Of a stretch of DNA of 64,000 nucleotides, positions 33,801-45,209 are shown in pieces. How positions within the stretch are numbered: position 1 is the stretch's first letter; every line of letters starts with the position of its first letter. Source of the stretch: Hygrophila difformis (lineage: Eukaryota > Streptophyta > Magnoliopsida > Lamiales > Acanthaceae); contig JAOANR010000002.1 of assembly GCA_030278955.1 (NCBI GenBank), positions 27,390,057-27,454,056 of the forward strand, read 5' to 3'. The position numbers and the translations under genes are program-made. The notes beneath the pieces are model-generated. The model saw only the letters and a list, made by a program, of their open reading frames with translations, did no database searches and had not been told where the DNA came from.

Positions 33801-33988
33801 TATATTTATTTGAAAAGACAAATATATATAATTTTTCAAAGTATGTTTTGTAGAAAATAATATACTAATCTTTAAGCACATATTTGAACATATAAATATA
33901 TATATAGATTTGATTAAAAATCTACTTAGTGAATTAATCAAAAATATATATTCATATATATATATCGGGCAATTTCTATGGTATTACA
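30811..33988 (-). repeat. 5' LTR of the young non-autonomous element
   Basis: A near-perfect duplicate of 26792-29970. The differences noticed are three substitutions and length changes in homopolymer runs. Confidence 0.92.
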
Positions 33989-33992
33989 AATA

Positions 33993-34250
33993 CTCCCTCC
34001 GTCACAGGTAAGATGACTGATTTGACTTTTTGACACTATTCATTGTTTAACTTAGATGTAATTTTATTCCAAGTATATGTTTAAAGAAAATAGTCGAATT
34101 GGGTCTTGTTAGAATCGTATAATCATATAGTTTTGGAATATATATTTTAAATAGTTTTTTGTTGTATATATTTTGAGATATTAACGATCGAAAAGTGCAT
34201 TGAATTGTGTGAAGAAATGAAAAAAGACAACTTAAACGAGACAGAGTGAG
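33993..34250. mobile_element. Stowaway-like MITE
   Basis: Begins TA-CTCCCTCCGTC and ends GACAGAGTGAG-TA, the classic Stowaway termini and TA target. The interior shares motifs (TAATCATATAGTTTT) with the MITEs at 40401, 40653 and 41235. The young LTR element inserted exactly at its left edge. Confidence 0.75.
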
Positions 34251-34425
34251 TAGAAGTTTTTATGTATCTGAGACTGCCGGAATTGGGTTCAACGTCAACC
34301 GTTCAACGGCTTATAAAAGGCGGAAATTGCTATCACCACCACCATCATCCTCATCATTGAATTTTAAAAAGTAATGATATAATACCAATAACTAAAACTA
34401 TGACAAAATCTATAACATAAAGGAT

Positions 34426-34465
<40 letters not shown>

Positions 34466-34521
34466 TATAGCTACGCATAGCGTTGCACAACACTATATTA
34501 ATAATATACCTCATGAATATA
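34251..34521. other. Spacer with (TA)n microsatellite
   Basis: A TA dinucleotide run at about 34428-34461. No gene. Confidence 0.6.
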
Positions 34522-34643
34522 TTTTTTCCATCTCGTTATGTTTTTTACACTTCCATTTTTCACATAATTTTATGCAAATTTTAAATTATTAATAACTCAA
34601 GTTGGGTACAAATAAAAATTTTAAAATTTCAATATTTAAAAAC
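34522..34643. mobile_element. Left half of a split Stowaway-like MITE
   Basis: It starts near CCATCTCGTTATG and ends at AAAAC (34639-34643). The right half resumes after the second AAAAC at 40117 and ends CTACGAGACGGAGTTAG-TA (to about 40272). Confidence 0.55.
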
Positions 34644-34875
34644 TGTAACACTGTGCATCCTAGTAAAAAACAAATAAATAAATTCAAATTGTTTTGAACT
34701 ATGTGAAGGTTTAATCCCTTCGCAGGGTACGTAGGCAACTTGAAAATTTCAATTATGAGTTCAGTCATAATATAAAAATAAAGAAAACACGAAACGAACG
34801 AAAGGACCCTAGTTCTTAGCGAGAGAAGCCAACACGCAACTTCGAGGACGAAGTTGATTCTTAAGTAGGGTAGAC

Positions 34876-36435
34876 TGTAATACCCGCGAAATTTAGTCAC
34901 ATAAATAAATAAATAACTAAATTAAAGATGAAAAGAGAAATAGAATTTAATTCAAAGGTTAAAAAAGAATTAAATTTCGAAGACTCCGTGAAGTAAAAAA
35001 TAATTTAATTGAATAAATTATTGCACGGAAATCAAATGTCGATGGGCTCAAGATTCCAAACCCGAAATTAAATTGAGATCCAAATGAAATTAAGATATGA
35101 ATTTAGAGCCCAAGAGTAACCCGAAAAATCGAAGCCCAAGAATGTAGAAGGATAGAAGTCCGAAGAGAGGAGAAAAGGCCCGACGGATCGCACGACCCGG
35201 CCCGGACCAAAGTCTAGGCCAAGGCCGCGCGGTCGCCGCGCGTTCTGCGGCCTCGACTGCGCCACCACCGCGCCGTCGCGGCTGGTGCGCCCCAAGCGAG
35301 ATTCTCTCGCCCGATCTCGGATTTTTCGACTTCGGTTCCATTTCTTGAGGCCCAAGGTGCGTATCTCCGACCTCCAGATATCAAGGGGTTGTTGAGAGCT
35401 ATAAATACCCCTTTATTCAGTCCCATATGCCTTTCAACGTCTTTGAATTTTTCATACACTTCCAAACACCCGAAAACCCTAGATCTAGGCCGTTCGAAGC
35501 AAAGACAGCGAAAGAGGAGGCTTTTTGGACGAATTCAGAACCATCTAAGCATAGAGGTAAGACGCTAGTCAACGTTTTCATACGAAAATTATAGTGAGAG
35601 TCTAACTTGGTACGTTTTCTTTTTCTAAACCGCGAATCGAAACAAGAAGGCGGAGTACGAAGGAACTAGGACACAAACGACGATCCCGGAAGCCACGACA
35701 TCGAAATCGAAGAGCTGTAGATCCAAATCCAAGTAAGTTAACTCTTACATACGGTTTTGGTGGCTAAAAATCAACCGAACATAAGATATAATGAAAGAAC
35801 TTAACAAAATCTGTCAATAAGAGACTTACACACGCGCAACATTTTTAACTGAATTTTCCGGACCATTTACATTGCTCAAAAGAAATAACTCAAAACATGA
35901 AAAGTGTTCCTAAGACAAAGACCTAGACTTTGTAAAAATTTCATAATTCTTCGTCAAGGTTTGATGCCCGAAAACTGGATCTGACCATCTCTGCATATTT
36001 TTCGAACTTAGAACATTGACAGATTTGCTTTTCGAATTTGTTGGCTATTTTGACACCATATCTAAGCCGAATTAGAAGTTGTGATAAAAACAAAAATTGT
36101 AGATAAACAAGTTTTGAACATGTTTGTAAAATTTTATAAAAATTGGAGTCCGTTTGATGAGTCAAAAATCGAATCTTGGAACACTGCTACAATCTGGATC
36201 TTGACAGCTTAGGGTTTTGGTAGAAATTTAAGTTTTTGACTTATTTCCTTACCTCGATTTGAAAAACTTAAAACACAAAACTTGTTTGTTGAGATGTTTT
36301 TGAGCTACTGTAAAATTTTCAAATCAATTGACCCTGAAATGAATTTTTAATGAAAAAGGCGCGAACAACGACAACATGGAAATAGTATTTTGTGAAATTT
36401 GTTAAATTGAGAAATTGAGCCTTTTCTAAACAAAG
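34876..36435 (+). repeat. 3' LTR of the old element, left part
   Basis: It has a TATA box (TATAAATA, 35400-35407), a GAAAACCCTAGATCTAGG leader shared with the solo LTR, and a GTAAGT donor-like site at 35733. The right part continues at 39146-40116 with the stem-loop TCAGTAT/ATACTGA (39732-39749) and a TTTTCAG acceptor-like site at 39779. GC-rich frames on minus at 35068-35465 are shadows. Confidence 0.8.
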
Positions 36436-39140
36436 TGTAATACACGTGAAATTAGTCAAATAAATAAATCAATACATAAATAAATAAATAATTAAAATAA
36501 AGATAAAAAGAGAGATTGAATTTAATTTAAAGAGTAAAAAGGAATTAAAATTCCAAGAGCCCGTGAAGTCGAAAATAATTTAATTAAATAAATTATTACA
36601 CGGGAATCAAATATTGATGGACTCAAGATTTCAAACCTGAAATTAACTTGAGATCCAAATGAAGTTAAGATAAAAATTTAAAGCCCAAGAAAAGCCCGAA
36701 AATCGAAGCCCAAAAGAGAGGAGAAAAGGCCCGACGGATCGCACGACCCGCCCCAGGCCGCAGCCCGGACAAGGCTCGCGTGGTGGTGGCGCGTTCCGTA
36801 GCCAAAACCGCGCCGTGACCGCGCCACCCGCGGTTGTTGCGGCGTTGCAGGATTTTCTCGCCCGATCGCGGATTTTCGACTACGGTTCCGTTTCTTGGGG
36901 ACCAAGATGCGTATCTCCGACCCCCAGATATTTTGGGTTGGTCCAGTATGCCCTTTGAACGTCTTCGAACTTTCCACACTCTCCAAACACCCGAAAACCC
37001 TAGATCTAAGCCGTCGAAAGCAAGGACAACAAAGACGAAGCCTTTTTGGAGGAACTCAAAACCTCCCAAGCGTAGGTGGGTAGTGAGGTAAGACGTTAGT
37101 CCATATTTCCCATACTAAAAGCCGAATACGGATCTAACTTGCTACGTTTTTGTTTCTAAACTGCGAATCGGAACAAGAAGGAGGAGTACGAAGGATCTAT
37201 GACACAAACGAGTATCCCGGAAGCCGTCGTCATCGAGTCGAAGAGCCGTAGATCCAAATCCATGTAAGTTCACTTTTACATGCGGTTTTGGTGGCTAAAA
37301 TTCAACCCGAACATAAGATCTAATGAAGAAACCTAATAAAAACCTGTCAAGAAGAATCTACACGCGCGCAACATCCTTGAATGAATTTTTTAGACCATTT
37401 ACATTGCTCAAACGGAAAAACTCAAAACTGAAAAAGTGTTCATAAGATAAAGATCTACACTCTGTAAAAGGTTCATAATTTTCCATTAAAGTTTGATGAC
37501 CGAAAACCGAATCTGACCGCCTCTGCACATTTTTCAAATTTAGAACATTGATAGATTTGAATTTCGAACTTGTTGGCCATTTTGACATTGGATCTAGGCC
37601 GAATTAGGAGTTGCGGTAAACATGAAAATTGTAGATAAATGAGTCTTAAACATTTCTGTAAAATTTCATAAAAATTAGAGTTCATTTGATGAGTCAAAAA
37701 TCGAATCTTTGAACACTGCTACAATTTGAAACTTGACAGCTTAAGGTTTTGGTTGAAATCTAAATTTTTGACTCATTTCCTCACCTCGTTTTGAAAAACT
37801 TAAAAGACGAAACTTGTTCGTTAAGACGTTTTTGAACTACTGTGAAATTTTCAAATCAATTGACCTTGAAATAAATTTTTAAATGGAAAAGGCGCGAGCA
37901 GCGACATATGGAAATCATATTTTGTGAAATTGTGAAATATTGATTATGTGGCTTGTGGACATAAGAGCCCAAGCGTATGGCTAGTGGACCTAAAAGCCCT
38001 AGGGAAATATTAGTTATGTGGCTTGTGGATACAAGAGCCCAAACGTATGGCTAGCGGACGTAAGAGCCATAGTGAAATATTGACCATGAGGCTAGCAGAC
38101 ATAAGAGCCCTAGCGAACGGTGATTAATAAAAGAATGAAACGAGGAATTTATAAGACTTAAATTAAATTCTTGTTAAATTGTGCTTTTAAATTTATGTCA
38201 ATTATTTACTTATCTTGCTATGTCATAATCATGCTTCTTCTAGAATCCATGCTTTTTACTGTGCATTTAAATGTTATTAGTTAGCCGAGTTAATTGGAAA
38301 AAAAAACATCATTGGTCCCATAAGTTTCCCCAATTTTGATTTCAGTCCCGTATTAATTTCATTAACACAATCAATCCATTATTTTTGCTAATTTTTGTAT
38401 AATCTATCCCAAACCCCTTTATGGCGCATTCTGCTGACATATCACCGGATTAAGCAACTTATGGGACCAATAGCGCCGGATTAAGCGAACTTATATGGCG
38501 CCACGTCAGCAGAAATGCGTCATTAAGGGGTTTGGGATGGATTATGCAAAAATTAGTAAAAATAATAGATTAATTGTGTTAATAAAATTAATATGGGACT
38601 TAAATCGAAATTGGGGAAACTTATGGGACCAATGGTGTTTTTGTCCCCGAGTTAATTTATATAATGTATGAAATCTTGCTAAAGGTAACTCGTTTTTCTT
38701 AAATAATTAAAGGCTTTGAAACCCCATTGTTGTATGCTAGGGGTTAACTTACTCAGTATGTTTATACTGACCAAATCATTGTTTTCTCTTTTCTTTTCAG
38801 AGTATGAGGATTATGCATGAGCATGAGCATGCATGAGATTTTGGGGAAACACTTAATTCTTGTTTTTAAATATGACTTGCATACGGGCCTTTTAACCTGT
38901 GTTTTGGCCATGTTGGCCCTATTTACAATTCTTTAATATTCCGCTGCTATAAAATTGAATATTGCATGTGAACAGCCATAGTATTTTAATTTATAGTATT
39001 ATTTTTATGGGCTTGTTTTAAATTTATTTTATGAGAAACCATAGCCTTGTATCTCTTTAGCAAGCTCGAAGAAGTCGTGTCTTGCTAGGGAGGTGTGGCG
39101 GTGACATCCCGGCATGGGTTATCAAAACCGGGGTGTTACA
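36436..39140 (+). mobile_element. Solo LTR nested in the older related LTR
   Basis: TGTAATACACGTG...CGGGGTGTTACA, flanked by a perfect CAAAG duplication (36431-36435 and 39141-39145). A solo LTR arises when the two LTRs of an element recombine. It is related to 34876-36435 throughout, but the ~27 bp holding the TATA box are missing near 36945. Donor-like GTAAGTT is at 37264, stem-loop TCAGTAT/ATACTGA at 38753-38770, acceptor-like CAG ends at 38800. Confidence 0.88.
38296..38646. mobile_element. Mutator-like foldback MITE
   Basis: Two inverted arms of about 130 bp (starting GGAAAAAAAAACATCATTGG / reverse of CCAATGGTGTTTTTGTCC) meet near a short centre. They are flanked by an identical 11-bp sequence, CCGAGTTAATT (38285-38295 and 38647-38657). 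Long arms and a 9-11-bp duplication fit Mutator-type elements. It sits inside the solo LTR and has no coding capacity. Confidence 0.82.
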
Positions 39141-40116
39141 CAAAGAGATGGAAGATCTTTTGAAAAATAAAAACAACGTTTTCAGAAATCCCATTTACTA
39201 CTTGATTAAAAATAAATTAGGGGGTGAGTGCTCTGCAGTATGTCTCATAACTATTCACGTCATGTCTATATGGACGATGGTGACCATTTTGAGAAATTGA
39301 GCCAAGACGGCGAAATATATAGGGCCTACACTCTCGGGAGTATCCGTATGGGTTTCCCGAGTTTCCAGAGTGGTATTGGGTATGGCAGATACGGCTGCGG
39401 CCGCCGACCTACTGGCTAAACTTGTTGAGATTGCACTGCAATCGTGAAATATTTGAGATACCTGATCTTGAAGTAGCGGGAAAACTAAAAGACTTAGAAA
39501 TTAGTTTTTATTTAAATTTTGCTTCTTAAATTATGTCTCTGATTTAATTACCATGCAAAGTTAGTATTTATGATATTTAGAACCCATGTTTTTAAATTAT
39601 GCAATTAAATTTTGTTAGCTAAGCCGAATTGATTTTTATAGTGTCTACCATCTTGCTTAAGGTAACTCATTTCTTTTATAAATAATTAAAGGCTTTAAAA
39701 CCCCATTATTGTATGCTAGGGGTTAACTTACTCAGTATGTTTATACTGACCAACCAGTTGTTTTCTCTTTTCTTTTCAGAGTATGAGGATTATGCATGAG
39801 CATGAGCATGCACTGGGAGTTTTGGGGAAACATTTTATTCTCGTTCATATGACTTGCATACGGGCCTGTTAACCTGTGTTTTGGCCATGTTGGCCCTGTT
39901 TACATTCCTTTATTATTCCGCTGCTATTAATTAAATATTGCATGTGAATGATCACTTTAGTATTTGAAATCTATATTTTTATATGGGCTGTTTTTAAATT
40001 TATTTTCTGAAAAACCATAGTCTTGCATCTCTTTAGCAACCTCGAGGAAGTCGTGTCTTGCTAAGGAGGTATGGCGGTGACATCCCGGCCTCGGTTATCA
40101 AAACTGGGGTGTTACA

Positions 40117-40272
40117 AAAACTATACCAATGAGACGAATCTAACGTGATCCCACTTGACTATATTTTAATTTGTAAAATTATGATAAAATATTAAGTGAA
40201 AGTCTCTATGTGAATAATAGCACATTCCCAAACATAAAAAAAATAATACTTCTACGAGACGGAGTTAGTAAT
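40117..40272. mobile_element. Right half of the split Stowaway-like MITE
   Basis: Contains AGACGAATCTAACGTGATCCC, a segment shared with the neighbouring MITEs, and ends GAGACGGAGTTAG-TA. It pairs with 34522-34643 once the AAAAC-flanked insertion is removed. Confidence 0.6.
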
Positions 40273-40400
40273 TAGTATATGGTGATCATTGCAGTAGAAT
40301 GTTAGTATAAGGTTTTCATGCTAGAGATAGATCTGAATATCTCATGGCCTGCTATTGTTACGTCTACCTGATTGATGTGTCAATTTGTAATATATTAGTA

Positions 40401-40650
40401 CTACCTCTGTTCTAGGCATTTGCATAGTAGTAATTATTCATTAAATAACTTTAATTAATTTTTTAATATAGTTATATAAGGAAAAATATAATCATGTGAG
40501 ATTTTGCTAGATTCGTCTAATCACGTAGTTTTAGAATATCAAATTTTTATAATTTTTTATTTATGTACAATTTAAGTTATAAATATTTAAAAATATGTAT
40601 TTAACTGCGTGAACGGCATATATGAAACATTTATATGAGAACTGAGTAAG
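40401..40650. mobile_element. Stowaway-like MITE
   Basis: TA-CTACCTCTGTTCTAGG at the left and CTGAGTAAG-TA at the right. It shares one TA with the next element. Confidence 0.6.
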
Positions 40651-40652
40651 TA

Positions 40653-40907
40653 TTCCGTCCCATTTAACTTATCTTGTTTGACTTTTGCACACAATCCAAT
40701 GCACGTTTTCAATCGTTAATATCTCAAAATATATACAATAAAAAATTATGTAAAATATATATTCTAAAACTACATGATCATACGATTCTAACAAGACCCA
40801 AATCGATTATTTTTTCCAAATATATACTTACAATAACATTGAGTCAACGGTGAACAATGAACAGTGTCAAAAAGTCAAACAAGACGCATTAAGTGGGAAG
40901 GAGGGAG
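40653..40907. mobile_element. Stowaway-like MITE, adjacent copy
   Basis: TTCCGTCCCATTTAA at the left and GGGAAGGAGGGAG-TA at the right. The interior has CTACATGATCATACGATTC and TCAAAAAGTCAAAC motifs. Confidence 0.7.
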
Positions 40908-41234
40908 TATTTATTTACCTTACCCAAACACATTAATTCAAATTTCAATGGATTCATTGATGGGTGTGCAGAAAGAATATTTGAACAGCTTTCCGTGACT
41001 GCATGTTTCCCAATTTTATTGCTACTACTATATTTCTTTTCTTTTTTTTTTTTGTTATTAAAATTCAGTTCATTAATGCCGCATGCATGTGAAAATTTGT
41101 GTGCAGATTGAACTTTGGAGGATTAATTCACTCTAACTTATTTATTTTAAAATTGTCTCTTCTTAAAAGATTGTCTCTTCCATTTAACTTTAAATTGTGT
41201 ATGTCCACAAAATCTTTATCCATGTATGGTTATA

Positions 41235-41493
41235 CTCCATCTGTCGCATTATTTCTGTCTCAAAATTTTTAGACACGGCGTCCAATGCATTTGTTTAACA
41301 CTTAATATCTTAAAATGTACATATGCAAAAATTATTTAAAATGTATATTCTAAAACTACATGATTAGACGAATTTAATGAGACCAAACTTGACTATATTA
41401 TTTTCTTATATACTTGCGATAACATTAGGTTAAAGTTAATTAATGAACAGTGTCAAAAGTCAAAATGGGACATTTTTTGTGGGAAAGAGGGAG
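41235..41493. mobile_element. Stowaway-like MITE upstream of the IDD gene
   Basis: TA-CTCCATCTGTCGCATT at the left and GGGAAAGAGGGAG-TA at the right. It lies about 0.4 kb upstream of the likely IDD 5' UTR, so it may be part of the promoter region. Confidence 0.72.
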
Positions 41494-41829
41494 TACTATA
41501 TAAGTCTAAACTTTTGTTTGCTCAATATCATTGATAAGTATTTTCTTTATTTTTTAATACGTCAACTAGATCTACAAAATGGGTTTTTATTTTCTAGATT
41601 GACTGTATCATCATATATGCACACTATTCACGAAAATGAAGAATTATTTAATTAAAAGATCAGATAACGGTGAAAATCAAAGATATAGGAGTATATTCGT
41701 TTTGCACAATAAAAAAAATTGTGAATTTATTTAATATAATATATTAAATATTGTTATCAAAAAGCAAAAATATTTAAAATTGGAATTATTGGAGGAGGAA
41801 AAAAACAAAGGAAAAGACAAGAAGTAACG

Positions 41830-42623
41830 TCAGAAAGAGGTGGTGGCTTGGCCTCTATGGTTTTGATGGGTCTGAAGAACAACTAAAAGAAAGAAGAGAT
41901 GCCCTCTTATCATCATCATCCTCATCTTCTTCCTCAATCTCTCTATTTCTCTCTCTCTCTCTAGATCTCTCTCTGGTTTTGTGTTTTCATCTGTATGGTT
42001 TTTATCGAATCTTGTTGGTTATAGCACCAATTCAGGTAATGTTTTTATTGAAAAGTGTAAAAAAGATGGAATTTTTATTAGAGTGTAGGATTTTTTTTTG
42101 GAGCTGTTGCACTGAAAACTGACTTTATAGTACTGTGGTTTTACCTTATTTTTGCGATGTATGCTGTGTGTATGCACATAATTACACACTAGTATAATAC
42201 AGAGCCATATATATAAATATATGCACGCATACACATATATTTTTGCTAATTTTTGTCATCTTCCTAGGGTTTGGTGGGAAACGGAGGGCCTGCAAATTAT
42301 TCAAAGAAATACTACTACTACTACATGGAATTAAGTTGCATTGAAAACTCAGGACCAGATTCAAACTGACCTCTCCACAATTGGAGGGTTTGTTTTGTTT
42401 CACCACCTTCAATTCACCCTCTTTTTTTTTATTCTTCTTGTGCAAATTCAGGGTTTTCTGTGCAGAGAAAAAGAAAAAAATAAATCAGCCCTTTTGCAAA
42501 TCCAAAAAGCTGAATCTACAATTAAAGAGAAAGCAAGCTCTATATAATATCTCTCCCACTTAAATTTTTCATTTTTTACCCTTATGTGGAAATCATTCTA
42601 GAAAAAGATTACAAGATTTGGGA
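41830..42623 (+). promoter_or_regulatory. Probable 5' UTR (with intron) of the IDD gene
   Basis: A CT-rich tract (41933-41975) typical of plant 5' leaders. A donor CAG|GTAATG at 42036 could be joined to an acceptor, AATTCAG (ending 42451) or TGTGCAG (ending 42465). A further TTATTGCAG ends at 42635. The exact transcription start cannot be set from sequence. Confidence 0.45.
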
Positions 42624-44844
42624 ATGTTATTGCAGGGCATGGTGGTGGATGACAGTATGTCGAATTTAACGTCTGCAATATCGAATGAAGCAAGCATATC
42701 TTCCAGCAGCAACATGAACGAAATGGGCACCAACTTTTACCCTCCTCCGCATCCCTCAAATCCTCAGAAACAGCCTACCCCCAAGAAGAAAAGGAACCTC
42801 CCCGGCAACCCTGGTACATACACGCTTCATGCACTTTTCAGCTACTGAATTACTTATATTGAGTTCTTTGTTTTGATTAATTGGTGAATTAGATCCGGAG
42901 GCAGAGGTGGTGGCCTTATCTCCAAAGTCCTTAATGGCGACAAACAGGTTTGTTTGTGAGATCTGCAACAAGGGGTTCCAAAGAGACCAGAACCTGCAGT
43001 TACACAGAAGAGGGCACAATCTTCCATGGAAGCTGAAGCAAAGGAACAACAAGGAGATCCCCAAGAAGAAAGTGTACGTATGTCCCGAGCCTAGCTGCGT
43101 CCACCACGACCCTTGTAGAGCTCTGGGAGACCTCACTGGGATCAAAAAGCACTTCTCCAGAAAGCATGGCGAGAAGAAATGGAAGTGTGAAAAGTGCTCC
43201 AAGCGTTACGCTGTTCAGTCTGATTGGAAAGCTCATTCGAAGATTTGTGGAACCCGAGAGTATAGATGTGATTGCGGTACCCTCTTTTCCAGGTAAAGAT
43301 TGAATTTTTTTTATTTTTCTGGGTGATTTTTTTTTGTGTTATTCAGTATCAGCATCAGATTCAAGAAACTCAAATCAAATCAATTTTATCAATCTCCTCC
43401 CCCTTTTTTCTTTTCTCCTAATTAATAGTAGTAGTATGACCCTTCTTAAGTCAAATGGATCTTTTGATAATATCGAAGCTGAATTAGGGGACAAAAAAGT
43501 TGAATAGAATTCACACAGACTACTTTCCTCCTGCCAAAAGGCAAAACTCTGCATCGAGAGCAGCGAATAATTCAGTCGATTGTTTTTACATTTTATCTAG
43601 TACCTCTTCTGTCCATGGAAAAATGATGAAAACCAACACAAAGGGTTGACGATTGGCTTCTTTATCTGACCCTGTATCTGTATAAATGTTTATTTTTGCG
43701 TTTGAAAAGGACACAGGATGAAGAAAATTAGAAAAAGCTTCAATTTATGATGACCTCTACAGTATATGACCCTTTGAAGAAATTTGCCTCTTAGCTAGGA
43801 TAATATTATTGTACAGTGCTATATGTCTAGGTTCGCTTTAGTTTGTTGTTTACCTCTTGTTTGTATATTCTTGTATTCATTCACAGGAGGGACAGTTTCA
43901 TCACCCACAGAGCATTCTGCGATGCTTTGGCTCAAGAAAGTTCAAGACCGATTACAATCCAGAACACAATTTTTTCCTCCCAAACTGGGCCTAATCAGCC
44001 GACCCAAATCCAAGGATTCAACCATCCCTTAAATTTGATCACTCTCAAACAAGAATCCCAAAATTTCATCCTCCCTCCATGGCTATCAGCTGAGCAACAA
44101 TCTGCAGGTCCGTTGTTTAATTCTTCAAGGGTAGAACAGTCAATTCAGGGAAATCCAAACCCTAACCCTAACAACGCGAATATGCTTATCAACTCCTTAT
44201 TATCATCTCCGAATGCTCCGTCTTCTCTAATGTCCGCCACAGCATTGCTTCAGAAGGCGGCTCAAATGGGGGTGACAATGAGCTCAAAGATGTCCACTCA
44301 ATCATCCTCAGAACAGTCAATTCTAAATCGACCCCATCATCACGTGGGTGCACCGGGGGGATTTGTTGCTACCACATCCACTCCTGCTACAGCTGTCCTG
44401 CACTCCCGTGACGAGATGGGAACAGGCTTCCTCCACGGATTCGCTGATGCTTCATTTGGGAACAAGCTTGTTAATGTCCCCGACGGTTGCATGGACCTTC
44501 AAGACATGAACTTGATTGCATCTGCTACGCTGCCATCGACTAGTGGATTTGATGGGCCTGCATTGGCTTTTGATGGGAGCTTCGAAGCAATGAGGAACCA
44601 AAGAAGAAACATTGACAACTTTCAAGGTAATGCCCATTTGCTCAATGCCATGAAAGGAGGTGGCGGAGGCGGTGGTGCCAGCTCCAGTGGGGTTGGCGGA
44701 GGTAATGATGGATTGACCAGGGATTTTTTAGGGCTGAGAGGTTTCCCTCATCGGAATTTTGTGAATATGACTGGTCTTGATCAAATGGGTCCTTCGCCGT
44801 TCGATCATGAACCGACTGGAAATCAGGAGCCGTGGCAAAGTTGA
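42624..44844 (+). CDS. IDD: INDETERMINATE DOMAIN C2H2 zinc-finger transcription factor
   Basis: Three coding exons, 42624-42813, 42893-43292 and 43887-44844, have canonical GT-AG introns and join to 515 codons. The N-terminus has the family motif MSNLTSA, then a basic KKKRNLPGNP nuclear-signal region. The ID domain follows with four fingers: FVCEICNKGFQRDQNLQLH (~83-105), YVCPEPSCVHHDP...KKHFSRKH (~125-155), WKCEKCSKRYAVQSDWKAH (~160-185) and CDCGTLFSRRDSFITHRAFC (~187-208, C2HC). The C-terminal family motifs SATALLQKAAQMGVTMS and LTRDFLGLR are both present. IDD proteins bind DNA in the nucleus and act with GRAS partners such as DELLA and SCR/SHR. The start at 42624 keeps an MLLQGMV stretch resembling relatives; ATG 42639 is the alternative. 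No inactivating change was seen. The exact subgroup is not certain (IDD4/5/12-like by its motifs). Confidence 0.95.
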
Positions 44845-45209
44845 AAACTTTATGGTGCTGCTCCGGGGTTAAAAGCTTCCCATTTGTTGTAGTAAGACTG
44901 ATGATAGTTATCATTGATGCACTTCGATCACTTCGTCGGTCAACTCTAAAGCATTTTATATTGATTTGAGGATGACCTTGGTTAATTACATCTTTCTCAG
45001 TTTTTTATTTGACTAAGGAATAAGCTATTAGTCTCGTAAGTATTTTTAATTACTAATCTTTCCTTTAAGTTTGATAATGACTAAAATTATTTTGCAAGTA
45101 TCATAATTTAACATATTAAAAGATATTTGGTCATTTTCCAAGTATCGTTTGGCCCCTTAATTAGCCCAATTACATGATTTGGCAATAACCAATGGGGAAT
45201 AATTAACTA
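44845..45209. other. IDD 3' flank, no gene seen
   Basis: Probable 3' UTR followed by AT-rich spacer. No strong polyadenylation signal could be picked. Confidence 0.5.

Larger units (their letters stand above)
26792..33988 (-). mobile_element. Young non-autonomous LTR element (LTRs longer than interior)
   Basis: Two 3.18-kb LTRs that differ by only a handful of changes enclose 840 bp with no coding capacity. The target duplication is a perfect AATAC (26787-26791 and 33989-33993). The primer site for initiator Met tRNA is at 30794-30806 and the purine tract at 29971-29988, so the sense strand is minus. It carries cis signals only and must borrow all proteins. The last ~70 bases of its LTR match those of the elements at 34876 and 36436, pointing to a related Ty3-type helper family. 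Confidence 0.93.
34644..40116 (+). mobile_element. Old truncated LTR element containing a nested solo LTR
   Basis: Flanked by AAAAC on both sides (34639-34643 and 40117-40121). It starts with a TGTAACACTG scrap, then ~230 bp related to the interior of the young element: GTACGTAGGCAACTTG, the CAACTTCG/CGAAGTTG hairpin at 34837-34856, and a purine tract TAAGTAGGGTAGAC. The 3' LTR, TGTAATACCCGCG...TGGGGTGTTACA, starts at 34876 and is interrupted by the insertion 36436-39140. Most of the 5' LTR and all coding sequence are gone. Confidence 0.8.

Noticed and set aside
34644..34875. A complete 5' LTR for the old element
   Set aside because: Only TGTAACACTG remains before interior sequence; no second LTR copy exists to its left.
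35068..35465. GC-rich overlapping minus-strand frames
   Set aside because: Antisense to the LTR leader. Length is due to local GC content and no domain is visible.
42756..43202. 148-codon minus-strand frame over the IDD exons
   Set aside because: Shadow of the zinc-finger exons, whose domain content and splice sites fix the + strand.
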